DNA from: Paramecium tetraurelia
Taxonomy: Eukaryota > Ciliophora > Oligohymenophorea > Peniculida > Parameciidae
Assembly: GCF_000165425.1 (NCBI RefSeq)
Contig: NW_001799001.1
Span: forward strand, 124,001 to 188,000
DNA: 64,000 nt
Reading direction: 5' to 3'
Made by a program: the position numbers and the translations under genes. This document shows, piece after piece, positions 25,494 through 38,687 of this stretch. Position 1 is the first letter of the stretch. Every line of letters begins with the position of its first letter. Below the pieces are notes generated by a model that had not been told where the DNA came from, ran no database searches, and saw only the letters and a list, made by a program, of their open reading frames with translations.

Positions 25494-27178
25494 TTAAAAT
25501 TATTAATTAATATAAAATATTTCATGATAAGCTTTCAGGATCGATTTAAAGGAAAAATGTCATACATCTCAAAATATGGAATTAACTAATCTCCTGATAT
25601 TAAATAAAATAGCTAAATTCTGGTATTCTTTTGATGACTATTAAGTAATAAGATTAATCAAACAATAAAAGTCTTTAAAAAATTATTAATCTAAACTCCA
25701 AATCACCTATCAAAAATTCTTATTTTTATAAGTTACCTCCACTAAAAAATAAAATTGTAGATAGAACTTTAAATTTTAATTAACAGAAATAATAAATATA
25801 AACGAAGAAAATGTATTAATCTACAAATATTTCAGTTATTCAGCTGACCATTCAAAGATTAGTTTGAAGAAATATGATAGTGATGTTGAACAAATCTAAA
25901 TGAAGCACTTGCAATATTTAAATAAGATTGAACAATTATATATGCTTTAAAAAAATTGATTAAAATATAATTAAAGGAATTCTTCGTAATTATTATAATC
26001 TTGTGTACTTCTTATAACACAATCAAAATTAATTTCAAATTTTATTTTATACTTACTTCCTCTTTGAGAAAATCAAAAAGTATTCAAAATAAAATTCCTA
26101 ATTTCATTTAGTAATAACTCTCAAGAATAGATGTTCAATCAATTTTAAACTCAAAATTGAATAAAGACACAAATTGGCTTGCTATAATATAATATAAATA
26201 AAAGATTATTAAGATTTAATGATCTAATTTATAAGATATGCTTGAAAAATTAATAAAAACACTTCGGTAATATTTAATGTATCATCGTTTCATAAAGAAA
26301 TTAATAGAAATTTCAAGAAATTATTATTTAGCCATTCAAAGGAGTTATGTTATGTTTTATCAGATAATATTGATAAATTGTTTTAGTCTAAATATATATG
26401 GTTGTATTCTTAAACCTTAATAAAAGGCTTCTAAAATATCATCCTAAAGGGTCACAATTATTATTATTTTTCATTTAATTCTTTAATCAGTTCCAAATCA
26501 GTTTTATTAAGGCCTCTTGATGAATAATAATAATACTTCGATTACTAATTTCGTTAGGAAAATATGTTTTAAATCAGAAACTTTCAAAGTTGATGAGCAG
26601 TTCTATATATTATAACTAGATTAGCTAATAAAATCAAATACTATTTTTATCAATATAAATAGTCATATTTGATATAGAATTAATGAACTAGTATGAATTA
26701 TTACAATAAGCTTAATATTCAGAGAATTCAATATTTTAGAATTTTATACAAAAATGAATTATGATTAATTAGAATCTAATAAAAATATCTATTTTAAGAA
26801 GAAATTGAGTGTCAGCAATAACGGGAATAATTAATTATCCATAATTACAGCAATTTTAATCCTAATTTTTTAAAATCAAATGGTAATTTTGGCTGTCAAT
26901 ATAATTGATGAATACTTTTAAGCCTCAAATTTCTCGGTAAGCTACATTTTACATAATGATTAATTGATAATCCTCATTCTACAAAATATTAAGTGATTTT
27001 ATGAAAACTTACTCATATGAATATAAAATAATCTTTTTATCCAATAAAATTGGCTTGATAGATAATAATTTGTTATTTAGAGCTATCAATCATATTTTGA
27101 ATTAAGGATGGTAGAAAAGATGCGAAATGATTTTAGTTAATTTATAGATGTTTAACGTTATATAATTTAAATATAAAA
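25494..27178. other. AT-rich, mostly non-coding stretch
   Basis: The only frame of note is on + at 25576-25959 (127 aa, MELTNLLILNKIAKFWYS...), which has no recognisable domain and may be a decayed gene end. The rest is poly-A/T-rich with TGA in every frame at short intervals. It is one of the largest gene-poor stretches in the window. Confidence 0.4.
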
Positions 27179-28333
27179 ATGAAATTGTAAAATATTCGAA
27201 CTATTGATTTCAGCAAGGCTAACAAATAGATTAAGGATCTATCTCATAAATTTTTATAGAGCAAGATGCTTAGAAAGAACAAGGAGAATTTCAATCCAAA
27301 TACTAGTCATTAGGATGCTGCAGCAAAATTATTATTGGAAGCCTTGCAAAAACCAATACTGAGACATCTTAGGGATTTGATAAGGATTAAGGAGTCAGTT
27401 GTTTGTGAGAGGAATATTTTCGACGAGGTTTGTTCGATGGGCGTAAGTGAGAACAGTGACATTGGAGAAGGATTCAAGATTTCCTTTGCCAATCTGAGAA
27501 TCAAATAAGAGAGCATAGTGGATTGCGAGAGTATTCAGCCTACGAATGCACCGATATTGTTGTTTATGGTGATTCAGAACATAAGGAAGAAGAAGATGAT
27601 AATCTCATTCTAAGAAATCAAATTTTTTATACTGCAAAGAAGCTTGAGCTCTGTGAACAAAAGACTGGAATATGCGAAACACGAATAATTGCGTAAGATT
27701 ATTGTTAACAAAACAAAGTAGGAATAATTGTTACTTTAAGTATACTTGAAGTATTGGTCACAACAAACACAGCTGCTCATATTTTTTGATCATTTTGGTT
27801 CAAAAATAAGGAAAATATACAAAAATAAATTGAATGAATATTTAATTGCATTGAAGTAGCAAATCGCAAAGAGAGAGGCAGCCTAACATTTGGTTAAGAT
27901 TATAAATGGGAAATTATTTGAATATGGACAAAATTTGAATAGAGTGAAAAACAATTTGCATTTGTAAAATTGTTTAAAGAGGGTGTGGATAAGACAATTG
28001 AGAAGTTCATTTTAATAATTGTAATCTAAAAGACACAGATCTCCTGTCATTTTTGAATTGATGAATAGATTTCAAAATAATTTATTGAGATAGAGTTTAA
28101 AGATCTTCTAATTGCATGTGTTGAGATAGAAGAGGAGGATCAAATCATTTTCATATGGCTTCGAAGATCTCAATAAAATAATGAATAAATTAGATTATAA
28201 ATTGGGTTTTGTTAAGCTCCAAAATAAAAACTAAAAATAATAAAGGATGTTGCCAACTAAATATTTAATAATGATCCTCAAAAGAATACAGGATAGGCAA
28301 AAACATTGGGTTTTGCGAAAATTAAATTAATGA
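27179..28333 (+). CDS. Basic helical protein, unrecognised
   Basis: One intronless frame of 384 aa. The protein is strongly basic and helical throughout. Several spaced segments have a hydrophobic-aromatic core flanked by Lys/Arg/Gln (LLLQVYLKYWSQQTQLL, LKRVWIRQLRSSFQQL, SLKIFQLHVLRQKRRI, KRIQDRQKHWVLRKL). These weakly resemble the Trp-containing centrin-binding repeats of Sfi1-like proteins, which Paramecium uses in its infraciliary lattice. That similarity is impressionistic and the spacing is irregular. The N-terminal third (SKMLRKNKENFNPNTS, LRHLRDLIRIKE) has no known motif. Confidence 0.6.
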
Positions 28334-28498
28334 AATATAATAATTAAAATTATTGTCAATTTAACTATTGTGAGAGTGAGTTCAAATGTGAGGTAACTGG
28401 ATTTGAATTTCCTTTAATAGTCGGAATTCTGAATTGTATTAAGTGTCTCTTTATCCATTAATTAATAAATATATATATAAAAGATTTAATTTGCATCA

Positions 28499-29561
28499 AT
28501 GGTTCGACTTGAGAAACTTGTCTATGAACAATTAGTCAATATCCGTGCTTTGAAAAGAGAGAGAATTATAGGATCACCAAGAAAATGGTACTCTGAACCT
28601 CGTACTCCAGCAATGACTCTTTAAGCAGTCAAATTATTCACATCAGGATGGACTGGATTAATCTACAAATTCGTTGAGCCTCTGTTTGCAAGGTAAAGGG
28701 ATTTGGAATACAACCAATAGATTCTTGTACCGATGGATGAGAAATATCGGATTAGATCGAGGAGTGGCCATGGAAGACTTAGTGTTATTCTAAGATAGAG
28801 AATTGAGAAGAGACCCCTTATTTGAACACATTTAGAGAGAGGGATTCCATCCATACACTTGGATTTTGTTCAATAAGAGAAGAGCAAGATTTTCAAAAGT
28901 AGAAAGAGGTGTAAGAGGATCCACTGCACCTGAATGGTTATAAGCTGAAGCAAGAGAACGTACATTGGCTGATAGTGTTGAAAATATTTATGAATGGGAC
29001 AATTACGTATATCAAAATTACATGAGTGACATGACATCCAACTGCAAGAGGAACTATATTGTAGAAGTTATTACCATTGGAATGGTTCCTCTTTTTCGGT
29101 CTTTTGAGAGTTGATTCATGGGATAGATACTTCTATAATGAAGTCATGTACAAGGGATTGGAATACTCAAAAGAATAATTGGCTAACATTCCTAAACCAT
29201 TCAAGGCTTAATTAAGTACTTATTCAATATTAATCAATTTCTATAGCCACTGAGGAAGGCAGAAGACAATTTGAAGTCAATGTCAACAGATTTATTGATC
29301 TCTATCCAGGAGCAATCGTTAGAGAGGGGTAATACTATTACATTAAGATTTTAGTGAAAAAATTTTGATTTCTAAAGATTCTATGCTCTTGAAGCAATCA
29401 ATAATAATAGAGACCTCAGCAAATTTGATTCATCTTTGATTGCCCAATTGAAATCAGAACTCACTCAATAGGTTGCTTTGAAGACAAGCACTAAAGTTAA
29501 GAAACAAAGAGCCTCCTTCCCAAGTTGGTTATAGTAAGATGGAAAGGGACTCTTAGCATGA
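28499..29561 (+). CDS. Unrecognised protein, possibly mitochondrial membrane
   Basis: The model is about 309 aa. Clear introns lie at about 28692-28719 (28 nt) and 29216-29246 (31 nt). A 25-nt GTGAC...AAGAG intron near 29026-29050 best restores the frame. A fourth gap, 29329-29377 (49 nt, GTAATA...AAAG), is unusually long and could hide two splicing events. The sequence begins MVRLEKLVYEQLVNIRALKR, has WYSEPRTPAMTLQAVKL, and a hydrophobic segment LLPLEWFLFFGLL. The C-terminus is Lys/Gln-rich (QLKSELTQQVALKTSTKV). The basic start with hydrophobic patches would suit a ciliate-specific respiratory-chain or ATP synthase subunit, but no family was recognised. Confidence 0.6.
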
Positions 29562-29687
29562 TCTATTACATAACATATATAATAAAAATAATATTTTACA
29601 ATAATAACATATTAATAATAATAGGATTCAAATTTTTGTACCATTAATTGAAGAAAGTCTATCTAATTTTTAGCAATCATAATAAAA

Positions 29688-31505
29688 ATGAAAAAATGTG
29701 AAGCTAAACAACATCAAAAATTAGCATAATTTCATTCGCTTTTAGAAATTGATAGTGTAAAAGATTAGATGTTGGTGTCCTATCAATAAGACTTTTAATA
29801 ATTAAAACGCTTTTACGCAAACTTTGATCCTAATTATATACAATGGTTAAATGAAGTCTATAGAATGTCATTTGAACCTATTTATAATACTGAGGAAATT
29901 CTAAGGAATGTTAAAAATGGATTAAGGAATTTTGAGGACACCTTAAAATAGAATATTAGGAAAAATCTCATTTAATTATTGTACCTTCAAAGGCCAGTGC
30001 CTGCTATATTCGTATTTCTCAAGATCTCATCAACTTCATTTGAAATTGTATATAAAGAGGATTTCTTAGTAATTTTACATACAATGTTGCAAAAAGCCAA
30101 TTTTGATTCTCAATCTGATCTCTACTAAAAACTGTATAATAGTTTGATTGAAACTAATGATGAAGAAATCATCTTGTAAAGTATTAAACTTTTAAATAAG
30201 AAATTTGAACTTGCAAGTTAATTGAATCAGAAGTAATTCGAAGTCTTTGATAAGATATCCAATCAATTCAATAAAATCGATTTCTCAGAATCTAAAGAAG
30301 TTATTATTTAAATCGTAAAGAATTTCTAGGAATTCCAGGAAAAATTAAAAAACAAAAGGGCAAGTTTGGATTAGGTGAAATCTGAGAAATTCCCTTAATT
30401 TGTACTTAAAGTTGTGCTGATGTTACTGAAAGAATAAGAAATCGTTGTTCCAGAACTCCTTTTATTTTTATGCTTTAAAGAATCTCAGAAAAAAAAGAAA
30501 TCCATTGCAATCAAAGCACAAGTTAAGGAAATTTTAAGGTTTTTTGCCCTTCCTCGTTTGAAACCATGTTTGGATCACTTGAAAATAGATGATAGCATAT
30601 TTACCAAAGGAGCTAGTGGGTATGACAGGTTGTATTAATTATGTGAGAAAGAATACCCCATTTTTCTTAATATCAAACTTGCTGGAGCATTAGTATCCTA
30701 TATTGAATACCTGCATTAGACTACCCATATAAACACTTAATAGTTTTTAAATGTATTTGATAATCCTGAGTTTAACAATTTCTTATAATAAATTTGGAAT
30801 ATTTGTGGGAAAGAAATCCAATAATTGTTATAGAATATCCTAATAGAAGATTTGGAGTACACAAAGTATGGTTCAAATATCCTTCGAATAGGAACATTTT
30901 TGTATCGAACCAAATTCAAATTGGAGAAAAGGAAAGTGAACATAATGGAGAAGGGATATGATGTGGAGGAGCAATCGTTGGAGAAACGAACATATGGAGT
31001 AACCGAAAGAAGTATGAATCCCTTATTCAAGACATTCATCACTGATTTAGTGCATAGGAGAAAACCATTCCCATTATTGCTCAAAACATTGAAAATGGAT
31101 TTATATAACTTGAAGGTTGGATATAGGGTTACTGAGATGAGGGAATTGGTGGGGGATCCTAAATTCAAAAAGCATATGAAAGAAAAACATGGGCTAGTTT
31201 GGAATAGGGAAGATCCCGAGGAGAATCTGGATCACATCATTGCCAGACAATAGCCAATTAAGGTAAGTAACAACGGTAAGAAATACGAACTGAATTGGCC
31301 TAGATTAATCAAGAAATAGGCTAAACTAATTTATGATAGTAGAGAACAATTAAAGGCTTAATTATTGGATGTTTATGGGAATTAGAATTTCAATAAGGTT
31401 TACAATGAATTGATTAAATTAAATGATAATAATAAAAAAAAAATGTAAACAAAAGAAATCTTAATGAACTTGGTTGCATATATTAAATCTATAAAAGTGG
31501 AGTGA
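29688..31505 (+). CDS. Helical protein of 605 aa, unrecognised
   Basis: A single frame without introns. The protein is Lys/Leu/Gln-rich and appears all-helical, with coiled-coil-like parts (KKFELASQLNQKQFEVFDK, NFQEFQEKLKNKRASLDQV) and helical-repeat-like parts (VLKVVLMLLKEQEIVVPELL). The C-terminal third is more globular and charged (RVTEMRELVGDPKFKKHMK, EKHGLVWNREDPEENLDHII). No signal peptide, membrane span or catalytic motif is seen. The next gene on the same strand begins 109 bp downstream. Confidence 0.65.
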
Positions 31506-31613
31506 TTGAATTTTTTTATTAATTTTATAATTGTATCGTACAAGGATATCTTCAACTATTATGATTGCAATTATAATATTAAATTATAAAAAGGTTCTCT
31601 GTAAGCAACCTTT

Positions 31614-34600
31614 ATGTATTTGATTATCTACTTGCTTTTCCACCATATTTAGGGCTAATGCTATTAGAAGTATAAGGATTAGACCATATATTTATCTCCT
31701 GGAGAGACATTAAAATTGGATTTGTAAAATTACATATACGGTAAGCAACTTCAGTATTCATCCTCTAATGATTGTCTGGAGAACAAATTGAACTAGAAAA
31801 ACATAACCATAGCCAATATATAATTATCGGATTACTCCGAATATAGTTTGTGCTATGATCCTAAAAGTGGAGTTTGTAATATACAAGACATTTATTATTA
31901 TTATAGAGTTTGGATAAACAGTGCATATGTATGTTAGAGATTACTAAGTGACTATAGCATTTTACAATATCACTGACACTCTGTAGAAACCCACCTATAA
32001 AACCAACTTTAAAATCGATCGAGTATTTCAATTGATTATGTGTGTAGAACAGTGAGTGCACCAATGTGTTATGCATGAGATTAAATTTGGGGTTGATCGA
32101 ATGCAACCATAAAACCAAAGAGCAATCAACCATCTATTTGATCGATGCACTATTGCAGTAAACTTAAATCTTTTTTCTATAAACTAATCAATTGGGCCCT
32201 ATCTAGTAATTGATATCATAATAAATAGGGCAGGAATGACCAATTACAACAACGAGGACGTCGTGACTTACTATAAGATGGTCAATTTCATCAACAACAG
32301 TAGAATTGACATGTATAGTATAAATGTTACATCCAAAGAACTTACCACCTTCACCATAATAGACAAATTAATTTTCAAGTTGTAATCGTTGAACATATAC
32401 AATTTCTTGATTTACAATTCAGCCATCTACGTTTTATCAAAAGAACTGGGAGTCTGTTATATTAGGAATCAACCATACAATTATTGTTGGAAGTTTAATG
32501 ACGTCTTCAATGTCTTCAGTGTCTACATCCAATAAAATGGATTTCACAATATACTTTTGGGATCTACTACAACTTCTGATATCTTTAAAGCGTATTTGTT
32601 GGATGACGATACCTACAAAATCAATCAGATTTACAAGTTATCAAAAAATATGACCTTTTCATAAATATTCCACAACGATAAATACAGTTTCATTATTGGA
32701 CACAAAAATAACAACACTAGGAGGTATTTCATTGAAATTTACAGTCAAATGGACGACTTCACATCCAATTTGTATAAGACTATTGAAATCGCTTCCTCCA
32801 AAGAGTTATTCTATTTTGATAGTCTAAACAGTATGATGAAATTATTAATTTAGATAATGCCTATGCAATTAACAATAAGTCCATCTTCATTATCACCCCA
32901 TAAGTCTCATATCTCACTATTGATGATGGTCAATGCTTTGATGAAACCATTGAAATCAAAGCATAGGTTCCTTCTATGGAGTTGGATACCATCTGCAATT
33001 TCATATTCCATGTTATCAAACTGGAGGAAGGCAGCCAAGATATTTATGACAAATCAGAATTGGAACACTCACTAATAGTCCTAAATCAGAGTATTAATAA
33101 TTTTTATTTGAATAATTTTGTGATCGGTCCCAACGTCAACTATTATTTATACAATACATCATTAGAGAATTCAAATGAAAATGATTTTGAGAAAATCAAA
33201 TTCAAAGAGCAATTTACAATTTCATATGCCCAAACAATGGAAATCACTTCTATTATCTACAATCGTGCATTTAAGTCTGTGATTGGAGATCAATACATTC
33301 AAATAATCTAATGGAGAGACTTAACTCTCCAAATATTTAATTGCGTTATCCCTGGAAGTGAGAAGGACATCAATTGCGTTTATAAATAAAACTTCAAACT
33401 GTTAGATTCAGTCTTGTAAATTGTCAGCGGATTGTAGTGTTCAACTGAATGCTTCGTTATCAGACAGCAAAAAAGAGCAGATCTTTACATTGAGTATAAT
33501 AATAAGTTTATATTTACCAATTGTTTCATTGAATCACAATACAATATCCAGACAATTAAATTGCATTTAGAAAAGTATTTAGTAGAATTAGAAAACAATA
33601 AGATTCAAGTATGAATTCATATTAAATAGATATTCTTGCCAACTTATAGATAAACAATGACTTGCAATTTCGAAAAGGTTTTCGAGATTGATTCTCTTTA
33701 ATTAGAGGAACTTATAAATACAACAAGGACAATCAATATATTTAATGTTAAAACTAATATCAACATTTACAACATCTACATTTCAACTAATTTAGGTCTA
33801 ATCATCATAGATCCAGGCTTGTTGAGGTTCCAACAAGTTCAGTTAATTGCATTCGTTTAATTTAATTAATAATTTGACACAGTACTATAAGTGATTAGAG
33901 ATCGTATCATCACATTATAGTATAAATAGATAACGATTATCAATCTAGTCTAATAAAATTTCTATTACACTGAAAAAACATTGCCTAATTTCAATTTTAC
34001 GATCACAAATATAACAAATTCATAAGTGGCTTTTTCTCAAAATTATTTGTATTTGCAAGCAAAAGATGCTAATTACACTGATGTTATAATAGTTTACAAA
34101 GTGGATGAACCTGAAATTTCATCTTTTCATACATACTTTATTAAAAATAATAATTTAGATTTTAGCTTAATATAAAAATAAGATGACGAAGTATTTTTAA
34201 TACAGTTGTTCGAGGCCCAAAAATTATACAGTTAAGTTAATTTATAGTTCAAATCATCTTAGTCAAAAATAATTAAGGTTGTGTTTTAAGGGTTTAAAAG
34301 TTATGCAAAATTAATGGATATAAATGTCAATGTGAAAACTGCAGAGAAGCAATATAATCTTTCACTACTAATCAATGAAACATAAAGCATAATTTATGAT
34401 GATTCGATTTCAGACTTCATCAAATTAGATGGATATAATGACTTCATTGATGGAAGTGTAAGTGAATGGTCAATCAAGTGTTTTTCTTGCTAAAAAGAAT
34501 TAGAACTCATCAATAACATCAACTATAACCAATATTTAACATAAATCCCAAATGCGACTTAAATTAAACATACTGTTGATTACGTGCTTATCTAATAGGA

Positions 34601-35961
34601 GTAGAGCATAATTGCAATTGATAATTTTGGAATGGTCAAATTTTACATTCCATTACCTGTGTCTGAATACTCAACAAAGTGTACTTCCATAACTGCCAAT
34701 ACTTGGGAAAACAAAACCAAGTTAGTCGTATCTGTGTGTAATACAAAATCATAAGCTTAATTTTATATTACATCATTTCTAAGTTCGTTACCTGTCCCTA
34801 TGGGTCCTTTCTATTCCCCTTTAGTAATTAACCAAATCACTCATATAAGAATGTTAAATGAAATATTGTTTATTTTAGATGTAGTGACAGAATACGTCTA
34901 CTTGTTTAATCTAACAATTGATGAAAATTAGGCGGATTCTTTGAGAGTGATGAACAGATTAAATGCTAGAGAATTCACTGCTGACAAAGGCCAAGTTTTT
35001 ATAAGTTTTGATGTAGCCTATAATGAAGAGACTTACCTACTATTTTTGCTCACAAATTCATCATGTAAAGCATACAAATTACAATAGAATTTATCATTTA
35101 TACCTATCCTCAAGATTTTGCTTATACTCTAGATTTGATATTCTTCTTATCTGAATAAGGATTTACAGACTTACCATCCAACATAGTACCGTAATCTTTG
35201 ATAGTAGCGGAGACAGCACAGAAGGATGAATTACAATATTACAGAATCATAGTGGCTAATCAAAATTTTCATCATTACGAATTAGAGATTTCAATTGGAT
35301 ATCCAGACAATTCAATTAAATTCAAATTCGTAAGGGCTTACATGTAATATGGATATTTCTACGCTAACGGAAAGATTCGAGTCTCAGAAGAGACTCAGGG
35401 ATTCTTCGGTTTGATTTACCAAAATCCTTTAGATGAAAAATAGAAGCTATTGATTGTGTATGATAGGTTTAGTAAAAGCTAAGAAAAACTTCGTAAGATT
35501 CTTGGAGGATATAAGATATGTTCAAATAATTAAATGTAAATATTATAATGATTGTTAAGACTGTTTGATTTTTTGCATTTTAAGAAGAGGAACGATGAGT
35601 TTTCATATGGTATCATCTTGTAAGATGGGCCTGTCTTGAGTTCTTTGACTTTATCGAGATATTTGGCTATTAAAGTAAATTTCAAGGAATTTCAAACTCA
35701 AAACATTACCTTCAATGCTTCGAATGACTTTGGAAAATGGGTTAGTTTTAAAGCAGATATTTATAATAGAGCAGGATAAGTAAGAGATGATAAAATATAA
35801 ATTAGGCAAATTTACTTTTGATAATGTTGTCTTTGGCGATTGTTGTATTTATAGTGATATTCTCATCTTGGTTATATGTAATGAACAAACTGAAAAAACT
35901 CTAAGTTAAAGAGTTGGATGCGATAATGGAAGAGGAGGAAATAGTTAAAGAAAGTCAATGA
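31614..35961 (+). CDS. Giant type I membrane protein
   Basis: The spliced product is 1383 aa after eight introns of 31, 25, 23, 23, 21, 23, 24 and 26 nt; the exons sum to a whole number of codons. Signal peptide MYLIIYLLFHHIQGQ, then a very long Tyr/Asn/Ile-rich beta-type ectodomain. One transmembrane helix near the end (MLSLAIVVFIVIFSSWLYV) is followed by an acidic tail (ELDAIMEEEEIVKESQ). The intron with donor near 35544 ends in TTAAG; the others end in TAG. The layout matches the genes at 10153-13872 and 53454-54867, hinting at one ciliate family. No domain was named; function unknown. Confidence 0.75.
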
Positions 35962-36023
35962 TTTTTATTTATAAATATTTTATTTAAGAATAATGATCTA
36001 ATTGAATATATGCTAGATGAATA

Positions 36024-37046
36024 TCAATTTTTTGGCTTTGGAGGATTCCACATTTAAGTTAATGTATCTTGGACCAAAAGTGTAATCATGGCATGAGGTC
36101 CCACTCTGGTGTAGAAGACTGGCAACCCAACCCATAATCCTGTCACGCCTTCTCTTGAAATAGTCTAGAGTTTGTAAATGGGACATAAATACTTTGAGGA
36201 AGCAATCTCCAATGTTTTTGTAAGGGAATTGTCCTGTTGTTGGATCTTTTTTCATTCTTTAAAGTTTGGTTTTGAGATTGTCTGGAGGCAAGGAAGCAAT
36301 GGCACATCCGATACCAGCTGCAGCAGAGGACCTATGAGAATATGGGGAGAAATTTACAGGAGTTTATCTGAGTAGTCTTCCTTTCCTTTTCCATGAAGTG
36401 AGACAATAATGTCTTTGATCTGATCGTAGGTTGTTAACATGCCTAAAAATAAATCAGTTGTTGGATTACTTAAGTTCATGGCGATGGCTCTGATTACTGT
36501 GGGCAAGGATCCTCTCCAGAGAGTGATGAGTCCCTCCTCACTAACGATTCTGTAGAGAGCGTCAAACACGTTTTTATAATTTCTTCTTTATGCCTCTGGT
36601 AAGAGGGTGTCGGCTTGAAATCTAACCAAACATAAATCAGCTGGATTTCCTACTATGGATCCAACAAAGCCAGAAAATGAAGATGCTAAACATCTTTCCC
36701 AGAAGATCATGCTTCTACCATGTGTTCTTTTATAATGATCATCTATGGCTCTATATAATCCCAAACGAGTGGTAGCATAAGTGACTTATCTAAGAAGAGC
36801 TGCTCCAATTCTAATAATATATATTATTTCTAACCCTTTGTAAAATCCGAAGGGTCCTTCTGTTTTGACGATGTCTTTGATAATTTCAAGAGTGTTGACA
36901 TTCACAGCCTATCCTTGTCCTTTGAGTTCGCTTCTGACTTGAATACGCACTTTAACAGTATCCATAGGTTGGACGAAGGTTGTGGCTGTACATCCTGACA
37001 TACCTCCGATTAAAAAAGGAGATATTAATTCAAACCATGTTGGCAT
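36024..37046 (-). CDS. Mitochondrial carrier, oxoglutarate/malate type
   Basis: The spliced product is 314 aa, normal for SLC25 carriers. Three repeats carry the PxD/E-x-x-K/R signature: FVQPMDTVKVRIQV, VGNPADLCLVRFQAD, LPPDNLKTKLQRM. Other family features are GFYKGIGAALLRQVTYATTR after repeat 1, LWRGSLPTVIRAIAMN after repeat 2 and LWVGLPVFYTRVGPHAMIT in repeat 3. The LLRQVTYATTRLG block is typical of the oxoglutarate/malate and dicarboxylate group, so exchange of dicarboxylates across the inner mitochondrial membrane is inferred. Introns: 36811-36834 (24 nt, GTTAG donor), 36332-36357 (26 nt), 36165-36192 (28 nt). Its stop lies 62 bp from the convergent giant membrane protein gene. Confidence 0.93.
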
Positions 37047-37545
37047 ATCTAATTTTATTTATATTAAATAATTCTTAAGGTGCTGCAGGATAAATCAGAA
37101 AATAACATTAAGCATAAATTATCATACGCATTATTGAAGATAGAGAAAATCAAAATTATGGAGTGATTTGAAAATTTATTTAAAAATTACCTAAAAATCG
37201 AAAATTAACAATCACTTTTGAACACAATAACAACATCTACTCTTATAAATGCACTTCTGCTACTCTTTAAGATTATCCATGTTGAGAGTTTTGAATTATA
37301 TTAATGTTTAATTTAAAAAGGGGATTGTTTAAACATTGATACTTTTGAAATTAAGTATCTCAAGTGATAAATTATAGATTCTTGAAACCATATAAGTGTT
37401 CAATAGACAGAACATCAACCTCTGAGAATTAACCTCTATTTCCTTCTTATTATTTATAGGTGTTAGCATTCTTATATTAAAATTAATCAAATGCTCGTTT
37501 TATTATCTATTTAAATTAATATATAATGCATATTATATGTATAAA
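37047..37545. other. About 500 bp intergenic, AT-rich
   Basis: No open frame of interest on either strand. The region separates the start of the mitochondrial carrier gene from the stop of the trichocyst matrix protein gene, both on the minus strand, and presumably holds the carrier promoter. Confidence 0.5.
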
Positions 37546-38687
37546 TCATTCCGATAGTTTTTGGTTAATATATTCTATCAATCTATCAACGATGTCAATT
37601 TCAGTTTATCTAGTTATTCATTACAATATTATACCTGCTAACTTTTTAATTGCTATATTCTTGATCTTCTAATTCATTGATTCTGGTGGCATCTTGAATA
37701 TTTAGTTAAGTCACTTCGACTATGGCATTTGAAATATTTATTAATCCATCCAATTCATTTAATCTTGATTGGATCTCCTTCAATCTATTATTAGCAGTTG
37801 CCAAGGACACTTATAAGGTTTGCTTCTCATTTCTCAAATCATCCCCTAATCTACTAAGATTATCCACTTGAGTCTTGTGATTGGATTCCAATTGATCTTA
37901 GCCTTCTTGTAATGCAGTAATCAATCTTGCAACAAGACTAAGAACATTGTTCAAAGTTTCAGGATTAACCTTAGTAGTCATTTCTGCTAATCCTTCAATG
38001 ATTGGTTAAAACAAGGTGAGAGAACTCTTCTTGGTGTGAGCTTCAAGAATCTCCTTGATTTTCTAGAAGTTCTCTTTGGTTTAAATTAAATTGGATTTAG
38101 TGTCTTGTCTAAGTTGATAATCACATTAATTACGTCAATTAAATGAGGGAAGCTCCTTCTCCTCTTAAATTGAGTAACAATCTCTAAGCTTCTTTGCATG
38201 CTAATATGGCATCACTGTAATCTTAGAATTTCGTAGCGAAATCTGCATTTTCTGAGTCTAATCTAGCCTAAGCATCATTGGAGCCTCTGCCATTTCTGTC
38301 GAGTGCAGCCTAATCTTCTTTAACTCTAATTTAGAGTGTAGTTAATTCATTAGTGAGACTGGCTTATTCTTGTCTCTAATTATCAAGATCTGATTGTGCT
38401 TATTCTAAAGTGGCTTAGAGTTTGGCTAAATCAACTTATGATCTTCTGGTGAAGGTGGCATTCTCTTGGTCTTACAATTAGGTAAGTGCAATTAATTCAT
38501 CTTTAATTTGCTATAACAGTTGTTTGAGTTCATTGAGAGATCCGCCGGTCTTCATGTTGACACTCACTAAATTGATCATTGAAGATCCAAAGGGATGATC
38601 AGCATAATTTGATAATCTCTATGTGATATCTGCAACTGTTGATGCAGAGGCCACAACTATAAGTAGAACAACTAATGTTGATTTCAT
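37546..38687 (-). CDS. Trichocyst matrix protein, intact
   Basis: The spliced product is 363 aa with two introns of 25 nt. Signal peptide MKSTLVVLLIVVASASTVA, then the conserved TMP start RLSNYADHPFGSSMINLV. Long heptad-rich helices follow (VDLAKLQATLEQAQSDLD, LTTLQIRVKEDQAALDR), then an Ala-Cys motif (DAILACKEAQRLLL) and a second helical half (PIIEGLAEMTTKV, LQVSLATANNRLKEIQSRL) ending DIVDRLIEYINQKLSE. TMPs are made as precursors, cleaved, and packed as the crystalline core of trichocysts. This copy is open throughout, unlike the paralogue at 20551-21720. Confidence 0.9.

Noticed and set aside
32825-32850. A one-base frameshift in the giant type I membrane protein gene.
   Set aside because: A 23-nt GTATGATG...TTTAG intron explains the frame change exactly.
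35060-35105. A second frameshift in the same gene.
   Set aside because: A 23-nt GTAAAGC...AATAG intron removes it; the whole gene then has a length divisible by three.
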